Below are positions 35,442 to 45,797 of a stretch of DNA of 64,000 bases, one piece after another. Made by a program: the position numbers and the translations under genes. The DNA comes from Alteromonas sp. ASW11-130 (lineage in GTDB: Bacteria; Pseudomonadota; Gammaproteobacteria; Enterobacterales; Alteromonadaceae). The notes under the pieces were generated by a model. It had not been told where the DNA came from and did not search any database. It saw nothing but the letters and a program-made list of their open reading frames with translations. Numbering within the stretch: position 1 is the stretch's first letter; every line of letters begins with the position of its first letter. The stretch covers positions 403,570 through 467,569 of the forward strand of contig NZ_JAPFRE010000015.1 of the NCBI RefSeq assembly GCF_026183735.1, in the 5' to 3' direction.

Positions 35442-35572
35442 GGGAGTCTCCGTTTAGCTAAAAGTGCATAGTGTAAAGAAACGCAGCGTGAGCGTACACT
35501 CTTTGTCGCTTAGAACATCACGATTAAGGTGGAAAGAATGTAAATTTTTTCGCACAACCCTAAGCGTTTGCC

Positions 35573-38053
35573 TTAAATCTGGGTTTCATGAGTGTCGGTG
35601 AATACGGGTAAGGGGCGTGTCCAGATTTTATTATCTACATTTTCCTTTAACTGATTCCATATATTCGCTTCGGGTATGGGCTTGCCGATTAAGTATCCCT
35701 GTCCTTCATGACAATCAAATTGACATAATAATTCATATTGACCCGCATTTTCGATCCCTTCTGCAATAACAGTAAGTCCCATGTTGCTGACCATTGAGAT
35801 AATCGAAAAGATAATGTTGCGGTCATCTTTATGTTCGAGCATTCCAGCTACAAATGAACGGTCGATTTTCACATAATCGGTGGGCAACGCTTTCAGATAA
35901 CTTAATGAAGAATAACCCGTACCAAAATCATCGATAGCAATTTTGCAACCCATGTCACGTATTGACTTCATAATCCCGGTTGCACGTTCAATATCTCTGA
36001 CCAGAGCCGTTTCAGTTAACTCGAGGCAAATACACGCCGGATCCACCTTGTTTAACAATATTTGCTGTTGTAAATAAAGCGGCAATGAGGGATCGATGAA
36101 TTGTGCCGATGACACATTAATAGCGAATTTTATATCTTGAAAACCGTTCCCGTTAAGCTCACTTAGTAACCGAGTGCCGTGCGCAATTACCCAGTAGTCC
36201 AGTTCCAACATGAAGGCGGTATTTTCTAGAAGAGGTATAAACTCACCTGGCATGATCAGGCCTTTGGCAGGATGGTGCCAGCGGATTAACGCCTCGAAGC
36301 CAACCAGCTTCCGAGTTTTTAGGTCCAGTTGAGGCTGTAACGCTAAGCTAAACTGGTCTTCACGAAGTGCAATACGTGCTTCAGATTCCATTTCTACCTT
36401 ACGCATAACACGCAGGTTCATGCTAGTGTCATACAGTCTGAAGGATGCTCCCTGCTCGCTTTTGGCTTCGTACATTGCTATGTCAGCGTGACGTAACAGA
36501 TCAACAGAGGTGGTCTGCGCTTGTTTAGTGATAGCAATACCAATACTGATAGTGATGTAGAATTGCAAAGCGTCCACGTGCAGAGGTTCAGAAAAAACGT
36601 GTAGCAGTTTTTCTACAATGACTTTCACCTGGTCGCGGTCGTTCAAATTTTCCAACAAAATGACAAATTCATCGCCACCGAACCGCGAAACAATATCGCT
36701 TTTTCTAATGGGCCCTTCAATACGCTTAGCTGCCGCTTTAAGTAAGCGGTCACCAACATCATGGCCATAGCTGTCATTTACCTTTTTAAAATCGTCCAGA
36801 TCGACGAACATGATTGCCACCCAACTGCCATCTCTCGCCGAGCTTGCCAATTGCTGTTCAATCTGGAAGGTCAACATATTGCGGTTAGGTAGACCGGTTA
36901 AAGGGTCAAACATTGCCATACGTTCTAACTGCGCTGTATTTAGCGCCATTTTGCTATCGATTTCTTCTAGTTGTGTAGCTAAATCACGGGTAACCTTTTC
37001 TAACACATCGAGTTCATCGGGGAAACGGTTTTGCTGCCACATGTTGGCCTTTTCGCTTTGTAGATAGAAGTCTTGATAACGGTGCTGAGCAAGCAAGGGC
37101 AAACGATGACTTAGATCTAATAATTTTTGGCGATAGTTGTTGAAGAAAAAATACATTAACGCAAAGAAAAGGATGAAAATCACCACGGCCCACCCTATCA
37201 CTGCTCGCTGATATTCCCGGTTGGTTTGCATGGCGCTGGAAACATCTTTAACAAACAATACATAGTGTCCGTTCTCAGCAAACTCGTTTAAAGGCACCGC
37301 ATTCACGAGATAATCATTCTCGTTTATTTCTAGCATCACCCCTTTTGAAACCAGTTCATGCACATCTGTCTGCGCGGGTAACACTTCCAGAACCCGGGTT
37401 AACAGCATTTTATTTATCGACGAGGTGGGCCCGATCACCTGTAATAAAGGATTGGCCGATTGTCTATTGATGTGTTTAATAATCCCGTGCGCATCTAGGC
37501 TACCGGACTCATTTAACAATGCCAGCAGCCAGGTCATTTTGCTGGACAAAATGAACACGCCGACATCCTCCTGCGCAGTCATAATTGGCACTAATACGTA
37601 GGATTGGCACCGTTCAACGCACTCAGTTAATAATATTGGTTCAAGTCGTTGTTTTACCTGTTGCATTTTTTGAGTAACAACTGCAGGTAATTTGCCGCCA
37701 TGTCCGTACACGAGTTTGTTATTAGCATTGTATAACCAGGCATTATCGACATGCATCGTCATATTGAGAGGATCGCGAGCGGTATCGATCATTTGGGTTA
37801 GTTGCTTCACATCCGCACTTTCACTATCTGCTAGTGCGGATACGCTTTCCACCCACAATAATACATTCTGCATAAACAAGCGCTTATACAACGCAAACTT
37901 TTGTGCGTTAAGCCGTTGTTGTTCAAACTGTTGTTGCGAAAGTGACGAATTTGACTGAACAATCAGTATCGAACTTATAACCAACGTGGTAGTGAAAATC
38001 ATGGCAAGCATGATGATCATCATTTTCGTTGTTAACGATAAAGAAAAACGCAT
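35573..38053 (-). CDS. Membrane sensor with active-looking GGDEF and EAL domains
   Basis: The 826-residue protein has a membrane helix at about 8-30, a periplasmic sensor region of about 250 residues with a Cys pair (TECVERCQ), a second helix near 286-308 (VIGWAVVIFILFFALMYFF), a HAMP-like or coiled linker, then GGDEF (459-463 in SRFGGDEF) and EAL (587-589 in GFEALIRWHHP). LELTET, NVSSAQF and IDDFGTGYSSL are intact, so both c-di-GMP synthesis and breakdown residues are present. It is the last gene of an operon with a periplasmic binding protein and a porin-like protein, and its start follows the porin stop directly. The binding protein may deliver the signal. Confidence 0.92.
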   Translation of the reverse strand: MRFSLSLTTKMMIIMLAMIFTTTLVISSILIVQSNSSLSQQQFEQQRLNAQKFALYKRLFMQNVLLWVESVSALADSESADVKQLTQMIDTARDPLNMTMHVDNAWLYNANNKLVYGHGGKLPAVVTQKMQQVKQRLEPILLTECVERCQSYVLVPIMTAQEDVGVFILSSKMTWLLALLNESGSLDAHGIIKHINRQSANPLLQVIGPTSSINKMLLTRVLEVLPAQTDVHELVSKGVMLEINENDYLVNAVPLNEFAENGHYVLFVKDVSSAMQTNREYQRAVIGWAVVIFILFFALMYFFFNNYRQKLLDLSHRLPLLAQHRYQDFYLQSEKANMWQQNRFPDELDVLEKVTRDLATQLEEIDSKMALNTAQLERMAMFDPLTGLPNRNMLTFQIEQQLASSARDGSWVAIMFVDLDDFKKVNDSYGHDVGDRLLKAAAKRIEGPIRKSDIVSRFGGDEFVILLENLNDRDQVKVIVEKLLHVFSEPLHVDALQFYITISIGIAITKQAQTTSVDLLRHADIAMYEAKSEQGASFRLYDTSMNLRVMRKVEMESEARIALREDQFSLALQPQLDLKTRKLVGFEALIRWHHPAKGLIMPGEFIPLLENTAFMLELDYWVIAHGTRLLSELNGNGFQDIKFAINVSSAQFIDPSLPLYLQQQILLNKVDPACICLELTETALVRDIERATGIMKSIRDMGCKIAIDDFGTGYSSLSYLKALPTDYVKIDRSFVAGMLEHKDDRNIIFSIISMVSNMGLTVIAEGIENAGQYELLCQFDCHEGQGYLIGKPIPEANIWNQLKENVDNKIWTRPLPVFTDTHETQI

Positions 38054-39223
38054 CTAAAACCAGTACATTAGTTGTATAGACCACATTTGCCAATGCTTTT
38101 TGGTTGAACTAATTACGGTTGGATCAATCACTCCATTGATGCGACCTGCCCCTTCCACCCAATGGTGCTCGCCCTGCAAACGCCAATTATTAGCAATATC
38201 CCATCGAAGTCCCACGGCAACCGTGTTCATATAGCCAAAGTACGCTGGTACCAACCCGTCAGTTTGTTGGTTTAGCTTAATTCCGTCGGGGTCGTCTCTG
38301 TTGACATCATACGTATCAAACCGTACCAATGAGCTGACGGCAGGTGAAAGTAGATATCTGGCTTGTACATACCCTCCCTCACCGATCAAATACTGTCTGA
38401 AAGTGGGGGAAATTGCGCCGCGGTTATCGCGTCTTTCTTGTAATAATTCCGCGCTAAGTTCCCATTTTTCACTAAAATATTGCAATGACAATACGTATCT
38501 CTCTACATCGGTGCTGCCATCGATGAAGTTGTCGCTGGGCGAAGCTTCATATACAAAGTCAGAGGCGAGATAACTCGCCCCGAGCCTCCAATTTAACGAA
38601 GCCGGCTGCCAATAAATACTGGCTTGATGAACAAAATCCTGCTTTGAGTCTCCCTTGGCCATAGGCCCAAGGAAAGCCTGAGTTTGTTCTTTGCTTACTG
38701 ATGAGCGCCCCAAACTCCAGTTAAGTTGCCACTGTCCAAGATTCGTTTGATGTTCGGATTGTAATAGCACGCCGTCACTACCCAGCGCGATATCACGAAA
38801 ACTGTCAAAGTATACCGATTGTGGCAGGATGGCTGTTTCCCGCGTATGCGGCACATCTCGGGTGGCCGAATAAAGCCAATGGTGGTTTTTGTATCTCCCC
38901 AAATGTAAGTGGGTGGATATCAGTTCATTTTCAATCAATGTCCAGTCTAAGAACAGGTAATCCAGACGATTTCCCTGTTCATAGCGATTGCCTCCATCCA
39001 GGTACACCAGCTGCCCCACCAGCGCAAGTGACGAATTAAACTGATAACGTCCATTTATGCCCATTTCAGTCAATTCTGATGTCACCGCGTCATTGTCCGT
39101 GATGAAATGGCTCCCGCTTGATTGCGTAATACCTTGTGCGATGTAGCCATGCCAACTCATTTGCTGGGCAGTAGCCACAGGCATTAGCAGCAATATCAAT
39201 ACAGAAGTTATAATCTTTTTCAT
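38054..39223 (-). CDS. Porin-like outer-membrane protein
   Basis: This 389-residue protein has a signal peptide (KKIITSVLILLLMPVATAQ) and a pattern of alternating residues typical of a 16- to 18-strand outer-membrane barrel, ending in WSIQLMYWF with a terminal Phe. Blocks include MSWHGYIAQGITQSSG, LVGQLVYLDGGNRYEQG and LRWDIANNWRLQGEHHWVEG. Related proteins are annotated only as porin-like. It overlaps the preceding binding-protein gene by four bases and abuts the GGDEF-EAL gene. The fixed trio suggests the barrel admits, or helps sense, the ligand. Confidence 0.8.
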   Translation of the reverse strand: MKKIITSVLILLLMPVATAQQMSWHGYIAQGITQSSGSHFITDNDAVTSELTEMGINGRYQFNSSLALVGQLVYLDGGNRYEQGNRLDYLFLDWTLIENELISTHLHLGRYKNHHWLYSATRDVPHTRETAILPQSVYFDSFRDIALGSDGVLLQSEHQTNLGQWQLNWSLGRSSVSKEQTQAFLGPMAKGDSKQDFVHQASIYWQPASLNWRLGASYLASDFVYEASPSDNFIDGSTDVERYVLSLQYFSEKWELSAELLQERRDNRGAISPTFRQYLIGEGGYVQARYLLSPAVSSLVRFDTYDVNRDDPDGIKLNQQTDGLVPAYFGYMNTVAVGLRWDIANNWRLQGEHHWVEGAGRINGVIDPTVISSTKKHWQMWSIQLMYWF

Positions 39224-39690
39224 TGTGCTTCTTCCCTGGCCTTGTCGCTTAGTTGCTCTACAAACCCATCTTCGGCGTAACCAATAGCCCCCGGAGTAGA
39301 AAGCACCGCTTCAATCATCGCGGCTTGGGATTTCTTTATAAGTGGGGGGTCGCCCTGGCCTGAATACGTGATTTGGTGCCACAACCGTTCTAATTGATAG
39401 GGAAACATATTTAAATTTTGCTTGCAGAATTGCTTATGAAGCATGGAGCTTGGCTCTAACACGAATACGGTTATTTTACTGCCATCATCCCAAAATTGTT
39501 TACGGGCGCTAAAAATTTGTCTGATTTCTGATTGAGAGAATGAAACCTGATTAACTGACTCATTAGTAACAATAGTCAAAGTCTGCCCGTAAGCGTGTGG
39601 CATAAACATAAAGCACCAAATAATAAGTATATTTAGTACATAAATACTCGTTCGAATGTTAACGGTTAGCAGGCGATCCATTTGAGCCAC
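39220..39690 (-). CDS. PstS-like periplasmic binding-domain protein
   Basis: The 156-residue product resembles half of a phosphate-type periplasmic binding protein: LTIVTNESVNQVSFSQSEIR, QIFSARKQFWDDGSKITVF and TPGAIGYAEDGFVEQL. A hydrophobic signal segment ends AYGQ. It is too short for a full two-lobed PstS, so it is more likely a sensor subunit than a transporter component. GTG 39690 is supported by GGGAG at 39701-39705; ATG 39681 is the alternative. It is the first gene of the trio with the porin-like and GGDEF-EAL genes. Confidence 0.8.
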   Translation of the reverse strand: MAQMDRLLTVNIRTSIYVLNILIIWCFMFMPHAYGQTLTIVTNESVNQVSFSQSEIRQIFSARKQFWDDGSKITVFVLEPSSMLHKQFCKQNLNMFPYQLERLWHQITYSGQGDPPLIKKSQAAMIEAVLSTPGAIGYAEDGFVEQLSDKAREEAQ

Positions 39691-39804
39691 TAAAAGCGCT
39701 CCCTTTCAACGCAATTCGCATATTAAGCGATATTTTATTATTGTAGATAAGAAGCGCTAATATGTAGCTAATCTTCAGAAATTTAATGGAAATTAAAGCT
39801 GAAT

Positions 39805-40830
39805 TTAATGTTCTAGCAGTCGAGCAAGTTGATCAATTACAGCTTGTTCACTTATTTTTTCCATCAAGTGCTCTCCTTTAGCGCGTATACCCCAAGGTAA
39901 TGTTTCCCAGTTTTTTCCATATTGACGACGCACACACTCATCGTATACCGATACAACGCGTCCTAAATCGTTGTATGGCCCAGTTCGCCGTGGATTAGAA
40001 TGCGCATACAATCCAACAACCGGGGTGCCGACCGTGGTAGCCATATGAGCTGGACCAGTATCCGGCGCAATGACAAGTCGTGCGTGCTTGATCAACGCCT
40101 GAAGCTGATGAAGCGACGTTTCTCCCACATAATTTCTCGCTACCGAATCGGTATGAGAAAGTATGGCTTCAGCCGTCTGTTTGTCCAGCTTTCCGGGGCC
40201 GCCGCATAGTACTACTGGCATAGACTTTGAAAACAGATGCTCAACTATACGTGCGTATCGCTCAGGCAACCAACTACGCTCTTGTTTGCTGGCGGCAGGG
40301 CTAATTATGACAAATTGACCTAACTCTTTTGCTTGCGCGGCGGCCCATTTTTTAGCCTCATGATCGAGGGGAATATGCCACTGGGGAGCAGCATCTTTTG
40401 GCACGCCCAGGGCATCCGCAAAGCCCATAAACCCGTCCAATACATGGGCATGTTTGCGCGCACTAATGCGTTGATTGGTGAATAACCAGTGAAGTTCTTT
40501 ACTACGGTGCCAGTCAAAACCAATGCGTCTTTTCGCTTTAATTGCGGTGGAGACTAAGTTTGCACGAAGCGCAACCTGCATCACTAAAAGCGCATCGAAG
40601 ACCGTATCGGCCAGCATTGCTTTCAATCTTTTAACGCCTTCTTTCCCTTCCTTTTTGTCATACACAACAAACCGGATATTAGGCATCAATCGCACCAACT
40701 GGTATTCAATTTTACCAATTACCCAGGTAATTTCGGTGTCGGGCCAATGCCGCTGAATACGATTAACCATAGCAGCAGCGTGACAGACATCACCTATTGC
40801 AGACAGGCGCATTAAACAAATTTTTTTCAC
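39805..40830 (-). CDS. Heptosyltransferase-family LPS glycosyltransferase (GT9)
   Basis: This 341-residue GT9 enzyme transfers heptose, or a related sugar, to the inner core of lipopolysaccharide on the cytoplasmic face of the inner membrane. The opening MKKICLMRLSAIGDVCHAAA carries the acceptor-binding Asp; the nucleotide-sugar region reads RLVIAPDTGPAHMATTVGTP with the Asp-Thr-Gly-Pro-x-His signature near residue 255. Its divergent neighbour is the Kdo kinase gene, another inner-core enzyme. Whether it is heptosyltransferase I or another GT9 enzyme cannot be fixed here. Confidence 0.88.
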   Translation of the reverse strand: MKKICLMRLSAIGDVCHAAAMVNRIQRHWPDTEITWVIGKIEYQLVRLMPNIRFVVYDKKEGKEGVKRLKAMLADTVFDALLVMQVALRANLVSTAIKAKRRIGFDWHRSKELHWLFTNQRISARKHAHVLDGFMGFADALGVPKDAAPQWHIPLDHEAKKWAAAQAKELGQFVIISPAASKQERSWLPERYARIVEHLFSKSMPVVLCGGPGKLDKQTAEAILSHTDSVARNYVGETSLHQLQALIKHARLVIAPDTGPAHMATTVGTPVVGLYAHSNPRRTGPYNDLGRVVSVYDECVRRQYGKNWETLPWGIRAKGEHLMEKISEQAVIDQLARLLEH

Positions 40831-40875
40831 AAACCCCTTCCTTATAAGGCTGAAATATATGGATAATTGATTACA

Positions 40876-41628
40876 ATGGATAATTTACCATATCAGTGGT
40901 GCGAAATGACGATTAAACAGCAACAAATCGGTCGCAGACAATTCGTGTTGTTCGATGAGACGATAATGCCTCGTCCCGAAAAAGCTTTTTTCGATGTTAA
41001 GCATTGGCAGCGTCAAAACAAGATAGTGGGACGGGCAAAAGGGCGTGGTACCACGGTATTCATAAAATCTTTAAACGATGTTTGGGTTTTACGCCACTTT
41101 CGTCGAGGTGGTATGATTGGAAAAGTGCTGGAAGATCAATATTTTTATACTGGCTTATCTCGTACAAGAGCATTTACCGAGTTCAACTTACTGACATCAA
41201 TGAAGGCAATGAATTTGCCTGTGCCCACGCCTATCGCAGCTTACGTTTCAAGACGGGGCTTTCTCTACCGCGCAGATTTATTGACCCGACTAATTCCCCA
41301 CAGTGAAGACCTACATAGTATTTTATGTCGTCGGGATCTCGCTGAACACGAGTGGCATCATATAGGTGAAACGATAGCGCGCTTTCATACTGCGCAAATC
41401 TATCATCATGATCTAAATGTGCGGAACATCATGCTCAATGACCAGTCGCAAGCATGGCTGATTGATTTCGACCGTTGCTATAAACGCGCAGGAAATGGCT
41501 GGAAACAAGACAATTTAGCCCGTTTGCGGCGCTCTTTGGTTAAAGAACGCGGCAAACATACTACTTTTAAGTGGACGGAAGCAGATTGGCAAAGCTTAAT
41601 GATGGGGTATCGTCAATACCAAACGTAA
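40876..41628 (+). CDS. kdkA: 3-deoxy-D-manno-octulosonic acid (Kdo) kinase
   Basis: KdkA adds phosphate to Kdo of lipid A in organisms that make a single-Kdo core. The 250-residue protein has a kinase-like fold: VWVLRHFRRGGMIGK, then HDLNVRNIML (the HxDLxxxN catalytic loop) and LIDFDRC in place of DFG. ATG 40876 is preferred over TTG 40867. The 3' end overlaps the convergent Wzi-like gene by 16 bases. Together with the divergent GT9 gene it forms an LPS inner-core locus. Confidence 0.9.
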   Translation: MDNLPYQWCEMTIKQQQIGRRQFVLFDETIMPRPEKAFFDVKHWQRQNKIVGRAKGRGTTVFIKSLNDVWVLRHFRRGGMIGKVLEDQYFYTGLSRTRAFTEFNLLTSMKAMNLPVPTPIAAYVSRRGFLYRADLLTRLIPHSEDLHSILCRRDLAEHEWHHIGETIARFHTAQIYHHDLNVRNIMLNDQSQAWLIDFDRCYKRAGNGWKQDNLARLRRSLVKERGKHTTFKWTEADWQSLMMGYRQYQT

Positions 41629-43079
41629 CGAAGATCCAGGAATACCGAGGTGTCCGTTGCGTGTTTTTCACCTAGATCGCGGTCCTGATATTCTGCCCCT
41701 ATTCTGACCAAAAAGTTTCCATAGGGCTGTTGATAATAACCGCTAACGAGCTTTAACTCTTCGCTTGCAGAGTCGGTTAAAACGGGCGACGGTCTACCTT
41801 TGTCGGAATTTAACTCGATCTGCGACATTTTTAGCATTGCTGAACGCCCTTGCATCCCCCGCCACTGAATGCCCAATGTTGTTTGTTTTGCATCTGAGTC
41901 GTACGTGCTACCCACAGCTCGGTTGTAATGCCGGTAACCACTCTGATAAATGCTATGCTCGTAGTAACAATTTGTGGCTGTATTACCGTCTCCCACACAG
42001 GCTATATTTGTGTCACTGTTTTCTAAATAGAGCTTAAATGAGCCAACATAGGTGCTAATACCTAAAAGATTGGCGTTATCCGTGACTTTGTAGTCTTTCG
42101 CGTCCTCCCCAATCCGTTGTCCATATAGGGTAATGGGTTGTTCGAGCAGCTTGAATGAATAGGCCAGATCGAACCCCGCTATATGATTACCCGTTGTGGT
42201 ATTTAGCTCTTTATCACACGTCTCTAATTCATCTATACACTGGGTTTGGAAGGTAAGTACATCGACTAAATCTCCTATCGAGTTGGGTTGCCCAGCGCCG
42301 CCCCACATGGCCACCCAGGACATTCCGAATGTTAAGCCCTTGAAAGGGGCTGCGGTAAACCTAGCGCGCCATAGTTTGGCACCCTCGATTTCACGTACAT
42401 CCTGAAATTTACCTATTTCGGCGCTGGCATACCAGGCTCCTAGCCAGCTTAACCAAGGCGATTCAGATGCCACTGCGCTACTTTTAAATAATCCTACGGT
42501 TGGGATGGGTCTTGCGTTGGTCGATAGAATCAAACTGCTGTCGTTTGCTGGCCCCCAAAATTGGTCAGTGGCTCCTGCTTTAACGATCCATTCCCCCAAA
42601 TGCATAGCCACATAGGAGTTATCCAAATTGGTATTTTCATCATCAATCATATTCGCACTAAGCTTTGCGGACCATCTGCCGGTGACAACTTCTGCTTGAT
42701 GACTAAGTTGCACTTCTTGTCCATAGGACCCATGTACGGAGTCAAATCTAACGGGGTCTGAAGCTACACGGGCTGAAGTGATCTGGCGAAGGACATCTTG
42801 CTGTCGATACTTTAGATAATGCTGGAGCCTTCGCGCTGCACGTTTGGCAGGCTCAGGTAGTGCATGCGTATCAAGTGAGCGCAATTGGCTATCTATACCC
42901 CGCCAGGGGACAGGGTAGCTAATGGCTACTGCATCTATAACCTGAAACTCCACTAACGTTCGCAGATCTTGATGTAATGACTCGTCGTTGGTACCAATCC
43001 ATGGCGATGCCAGACTCATCGGTGTCGCCATTAATAATAGGCTAAGTAAACTCGATAAACGCACATTAATCCTTTTCAT
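41613..43079 (-). CDS. Capsule assembly Wzi-family outer-membrane protein
   Basis: The 488-residue barrel protein resembles the Wzi family, whose lectin-like barrel ties capsular or exopolysaccharide to the cell surface. A signal peptide (INVRLSSLLSLLLMATPMSLA) (core LSSLLSLLLMATPMSLA) precedes a helical region near residues 25-85 (LRTLVEFQVIDAVAISYPVPW) and then a long series of beta strands, with DQFWGPANDSSLILSTNARP typical of the family. ATG 43079 fits the signal peptide; the longer frame would add 48 residues overlapping the coaD start. No strong ribosome binding site is visible. Confidence 0.85.
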   Translation of the reverse strand: MKRINVRLSSLLSLLLMATPMSLASPWIGTNDESLHQDLRTLVEFQVIDAVAISYPVPWRGIDSQLRSLDTHALPEPAKRAARRLQHYLKYRQQDVLRQITSARVASDPVRFDSVHGSYGQEVQLSHQAEVVTGRWSAKLSANMIDDENTNLDNSYVAMHLGEWIVKAGATDQFWGPANDSSLILSTNARPIPTVGLFKSSAVASESPWLSWLGAWYASAEIGKFQDVREIEGAKLWRARFTAAPFKGLTFGMSWVAMWGGAGQPNSIGDLVDVLTFQTQCIDELETCDKELNTTTGNHIAGFDLAYSFKLLEQPITLYGQRIGEDAKDYKVTDNANLLGISTYVGSFKLYLENSDTNIACVGDGNTATNCYYEHSIYQSGYRHYNRAVGSTYDSDAKQTTLGIQWRGMQGRSAMLKMSQIELNSDKGRPSPVLTDSASEELKLVSGYYQQPYGNFLVRIGAEYQDRDLGEKHATDTSVFLDLRYVWY

Positions 43080-43162
43080 TAAAGAGTACTGCGGTATGGT
43101 AGCGCAAGACATGCGAGACGCAAAGCATAAACAGGATTGCATCAGCCGCCAATTCTGGTTAA

Positions 43163-43675
<513 letters not shown>

Positions 43676-43687
43676 CCAGGGATTTAC

Positions 43688-44497
43688 TTAACGTTGGCAA
43701 CGTGGACAAAAAAAGGTATTGCGTTGTCCAATTACCACACTGTTTATAGTCCCTTCACATTGTTCGCATGCTTTTCCTGCACGCCCATATACTCTAAGGT
43801 GCTGCCTGAAGTAACCAGGACTCCCATCACTTTGAATAAAATCTTTTAAGGTAGTGCCGCCTTGCTGAATAGCACTCGCCAGCACATCTTTAATCTCTTT
43901 CGTTAGTTTTTGGTAGCGTTGAAAAGAAATCCTTCCCGCAGCACGGCGAGGGTCGATGTTGGCCATAAATAAGGCCTCGTTCGCATAGATATTCCCTACC
44001 CCTACTACTACGTCATTATCCATAATAAAGCTTTTTACTGGTGTTTTACGGCCTCTAGAGAGCGTATACAGGTGCTGTGCAGTGAACGCTTCGGTTAGTG
44101 GCTCAGGGCCTAGATTTTGTAGTTGGGGAAGCACTTCACCCTGTGGTTGCCATAAACAGGCTCCAAAACGCCTGGCATCGTTAAATCGCAGACATTTTCC
44201 ACTACTTAAAACAATATCAAGATGGTCATGTTTTATCGGTTCCAACGTGGCCGGCACGACGCGTAATTTCCCCGACATGCCCAAATGCAACACAATTTGG
44301 GCAATACCGATATCAATTAGCAAATACTTTGCTCGTCGGTGTACGGCTTTAATCGTATATCCTTCTGCCAGTTTAAGCTCATCTGGTATTGGCCAGCGAA
44401 GTTTAGGTTGTCGAACAACGACCGAGGAAATGGTTTGCCCAACCAGATGCGGTGAGATGCCTAAGCGACTGACTTCTACTTCTGGTAGTTCTGGCAT
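43688..44497 (-). CDS. mutM: Formamidopyrimidine-DNA glycosylase MutM
   Basis: MutM excises 8-oxoguanine and other oxidised purines and then cuts the abasic site. The 269-residue product begins MPELPEVEVSRLG, so Pro2 and Glu3 of the catalytic N-terminus are in place. GGTTLKDFIQSDGSPGYF and a C-terminal zinc finger with CEQC and CPRC are present. ATG 44497 is required by the catalytic Pro2; the longer frame is wrong. It overlaps the preceding gene stop by one base. Confidence 0.97.
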   Translation of the reverse strand: MPELPEVEVSRLGISPHLVGQTISSVVVRQPKLRWPIPDELKLAEGYTIKAVHRRAKYLLIDIGIAQIVLHLGMSGKLRVVPATLEPIKHDHLDIVLSSGKCLRFNDARRFGACLWQPQGEVLPQLQNLGPEPLTEAFTAQHLYTLSRGRKTPVKSFIMDNDVVVGVGNIYANEALFMANIDPRRAAGRISFQRYQKLTKEIKDVLASAIQQGGTTLKDFIQSDGSPGYFRQHLRVYGRAGKACEQCEGTINSVVIGQRNTFFCPRCQR

Positions 44498-44958
44498 TAG
44501 CTTTCCTGATGAATAAGTGCTGGCAACCAAGGGATTAGGGTAGTCAATTCAGACTGTTTCAATTGATACCAGTCATTTTGATAACGAACAAAAGTATTCC
44601 CTTCACTTTGGTAAAAGGCAAACACCAGCCCGTCAGTTTTGCCCGCCAACCAAACCACGGCAATGATAGGGGCAGATTCTGAAAAATCTTCAGTTGATGA
44701 GGTTACTGGTTCAAGTACTGCGGTCTGCCAGCTTGTGATTTGCTGTTGAGGGCTCACTTCGACTGTTTCAGCAGTGGTTACTTGTCGCCATTGCTGACCA
44801 TTTCGTTCCACGCGGCCCGCGTCCGTTTCGATTTTTAATATATAGGCATCATTGGGTAACAGCCTGCGCTCGCTAGGCTGGGATGCTTTGGGTAACAATG
44901 TATCCAAATTGAACAACGCAATCATGATCAGCATCGCAAAAATAACGATGTTGTTCAT
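44497..44958 (-). CDS. Membrane-anchored protein of unknown function
   Basis: From ATG 44958 this is a 153-residue protein with an N-terminal membrane helix (IVIFAMLIMIALFNLDTLL) and a mostly beta domain outside it. Blocks are ILKIETDAGRVERNGQQWRQ and DGLVFAFYQSEGNTFVRYQN. A longer frame from 45018 adds 20 basic residues. Neither start has a good ribosome binding site. It overlaps mutM by one base (TAATG), so the two are co-translated, but no role in repair is evident. No family is recognised. Confidence 0.7.
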   Translation of the reverse strand: MNNIVIFAMLIMIALFNLDTLLPKASQPSERRLLPNDAYILKIETDAGRVERNGQQWRQVTTAETVEVSPQQQITSWQTAVLEPVTSSTEDFSESAPIIAVVWLAGKTDGLVFAFYQSEGNTFVRYQNDWYQLKQSELTTLIPWLPALIHQES

Positions 44959-45080
44959 AGCCTTAGAGGATAGTCGGGCCAAAAGTATTCCTTGTATGCG
45001 TCCGCGCTGGGGAGCCATAGAAAATGTAAGGAAAGCTAGTATAGCAAGAGGGAGGGAAAAATTAACACTATAAAACGCAC

Positions 45081-45106
45081 AAAAAACCCGGCGTCAACCG
45101 GGTTTT
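45081..45106 (-). terminator. Terminator of the rpmB-rpmG operon
   Basis: AAAACCCGG and CCGGGTTTT pair around a short loop, about 24 bases after the rpmG stop, with a T run on the minus strand. Confidence 0.88.
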
Positions 45107-45129
45107 CGTGGAGACAAAAGCAAGTGTAA

Positions 45130-45285
45130 TTACTTGATTTTTGCCTCTTTAAACATAACGTGCTTACGTACAACAGGATCGAATTTTTTAATTTCCATCT
45201 TGCCAGGCATGTTACGCTTGTTTTTGTCAGTGGTATAGAAGAAACCCGTACCAGCAGAAGACACTAATTTAATTTTATCACGCAT
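45130..45285 (-). CDS. rpmG: 50S ribosomal protein L33
   Basis: This 51-residue protein is the complete L33. It starts [20 protein letters not shown] and ends FKEAKIK. This version lacks the cysteine pairs of zinc-binding L33. It lies 11 bases after rpmB, in the conserved rpmB-rpmG order, and ends at a strong terminator. Confidence 0.97.
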   Translation of the reverse strand: MRDKIKLVSSAGTGFFYTTDKNKRNMPGKMEIKKFDPVVRKHVMFKEAKIK

Positions 45286-45296
45286 GGTACGCTTCC

Positions 45297-45533
45297 TTAG
45301 ATTTTCTCACCACGGGCACGGATGTCAGTTAATACTGAATCAATACCTTTCTTATCGATAATACGCATACCTTTAGCAGATAAACGTAATTTTACGAAAC
45401 GGTTTTCACTCTCAACCCAAAAACGGTGAGACTGAAGGTTAGGCAAAAAGCGACGACGGGTCGCGTTTCTTGCGTGTGAGCGGTTATTACCTACCGCTGG
45501 ACGCTTACCTGTTACTTGACATACTCTTGACAT
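45297..45533 (-). CDS. rpmB: 50S ribosomal protein L28
   Basis: The 78-residue product starts [20 protein letters not shown] and has the [20 protein letters not shown] segment of L28. ATG 45533 is the family start; the upstream extension is not conserved. It is the first gene of rpmB-rpmG. Confidence 0.97.
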   Translation of the reverse strand: MSRVCQVTGKRPAVGNNRSHARNATRRRFLPNLQSHRFWVESENRFVKLRLSAKGMRIIDKKGIDSVLTDIRARGEKI

Positions 45534-45797
45534 TGTATTTGTCTCCAGAACAACGATAACTGTCGCGCCAATCGAGCCCTTCAATCTTTGCGTCCGGGTC
45601 AGTTGACGTTTAACTATAAATAAGAGGGCGCATTTTATACAGCAATTCGCAGCTTAATTCAAATAAATTTCGCAAAAAATACGATCCGGGATCCGGGCCA
45701 GGATCGATTAATTCGCGCTTCCCTTATCTTTAATATTTCAATCTTGTTCAAATTTATCTACATAATAAAGACCTGGCGTTAAAATGTAGACCTTTTA

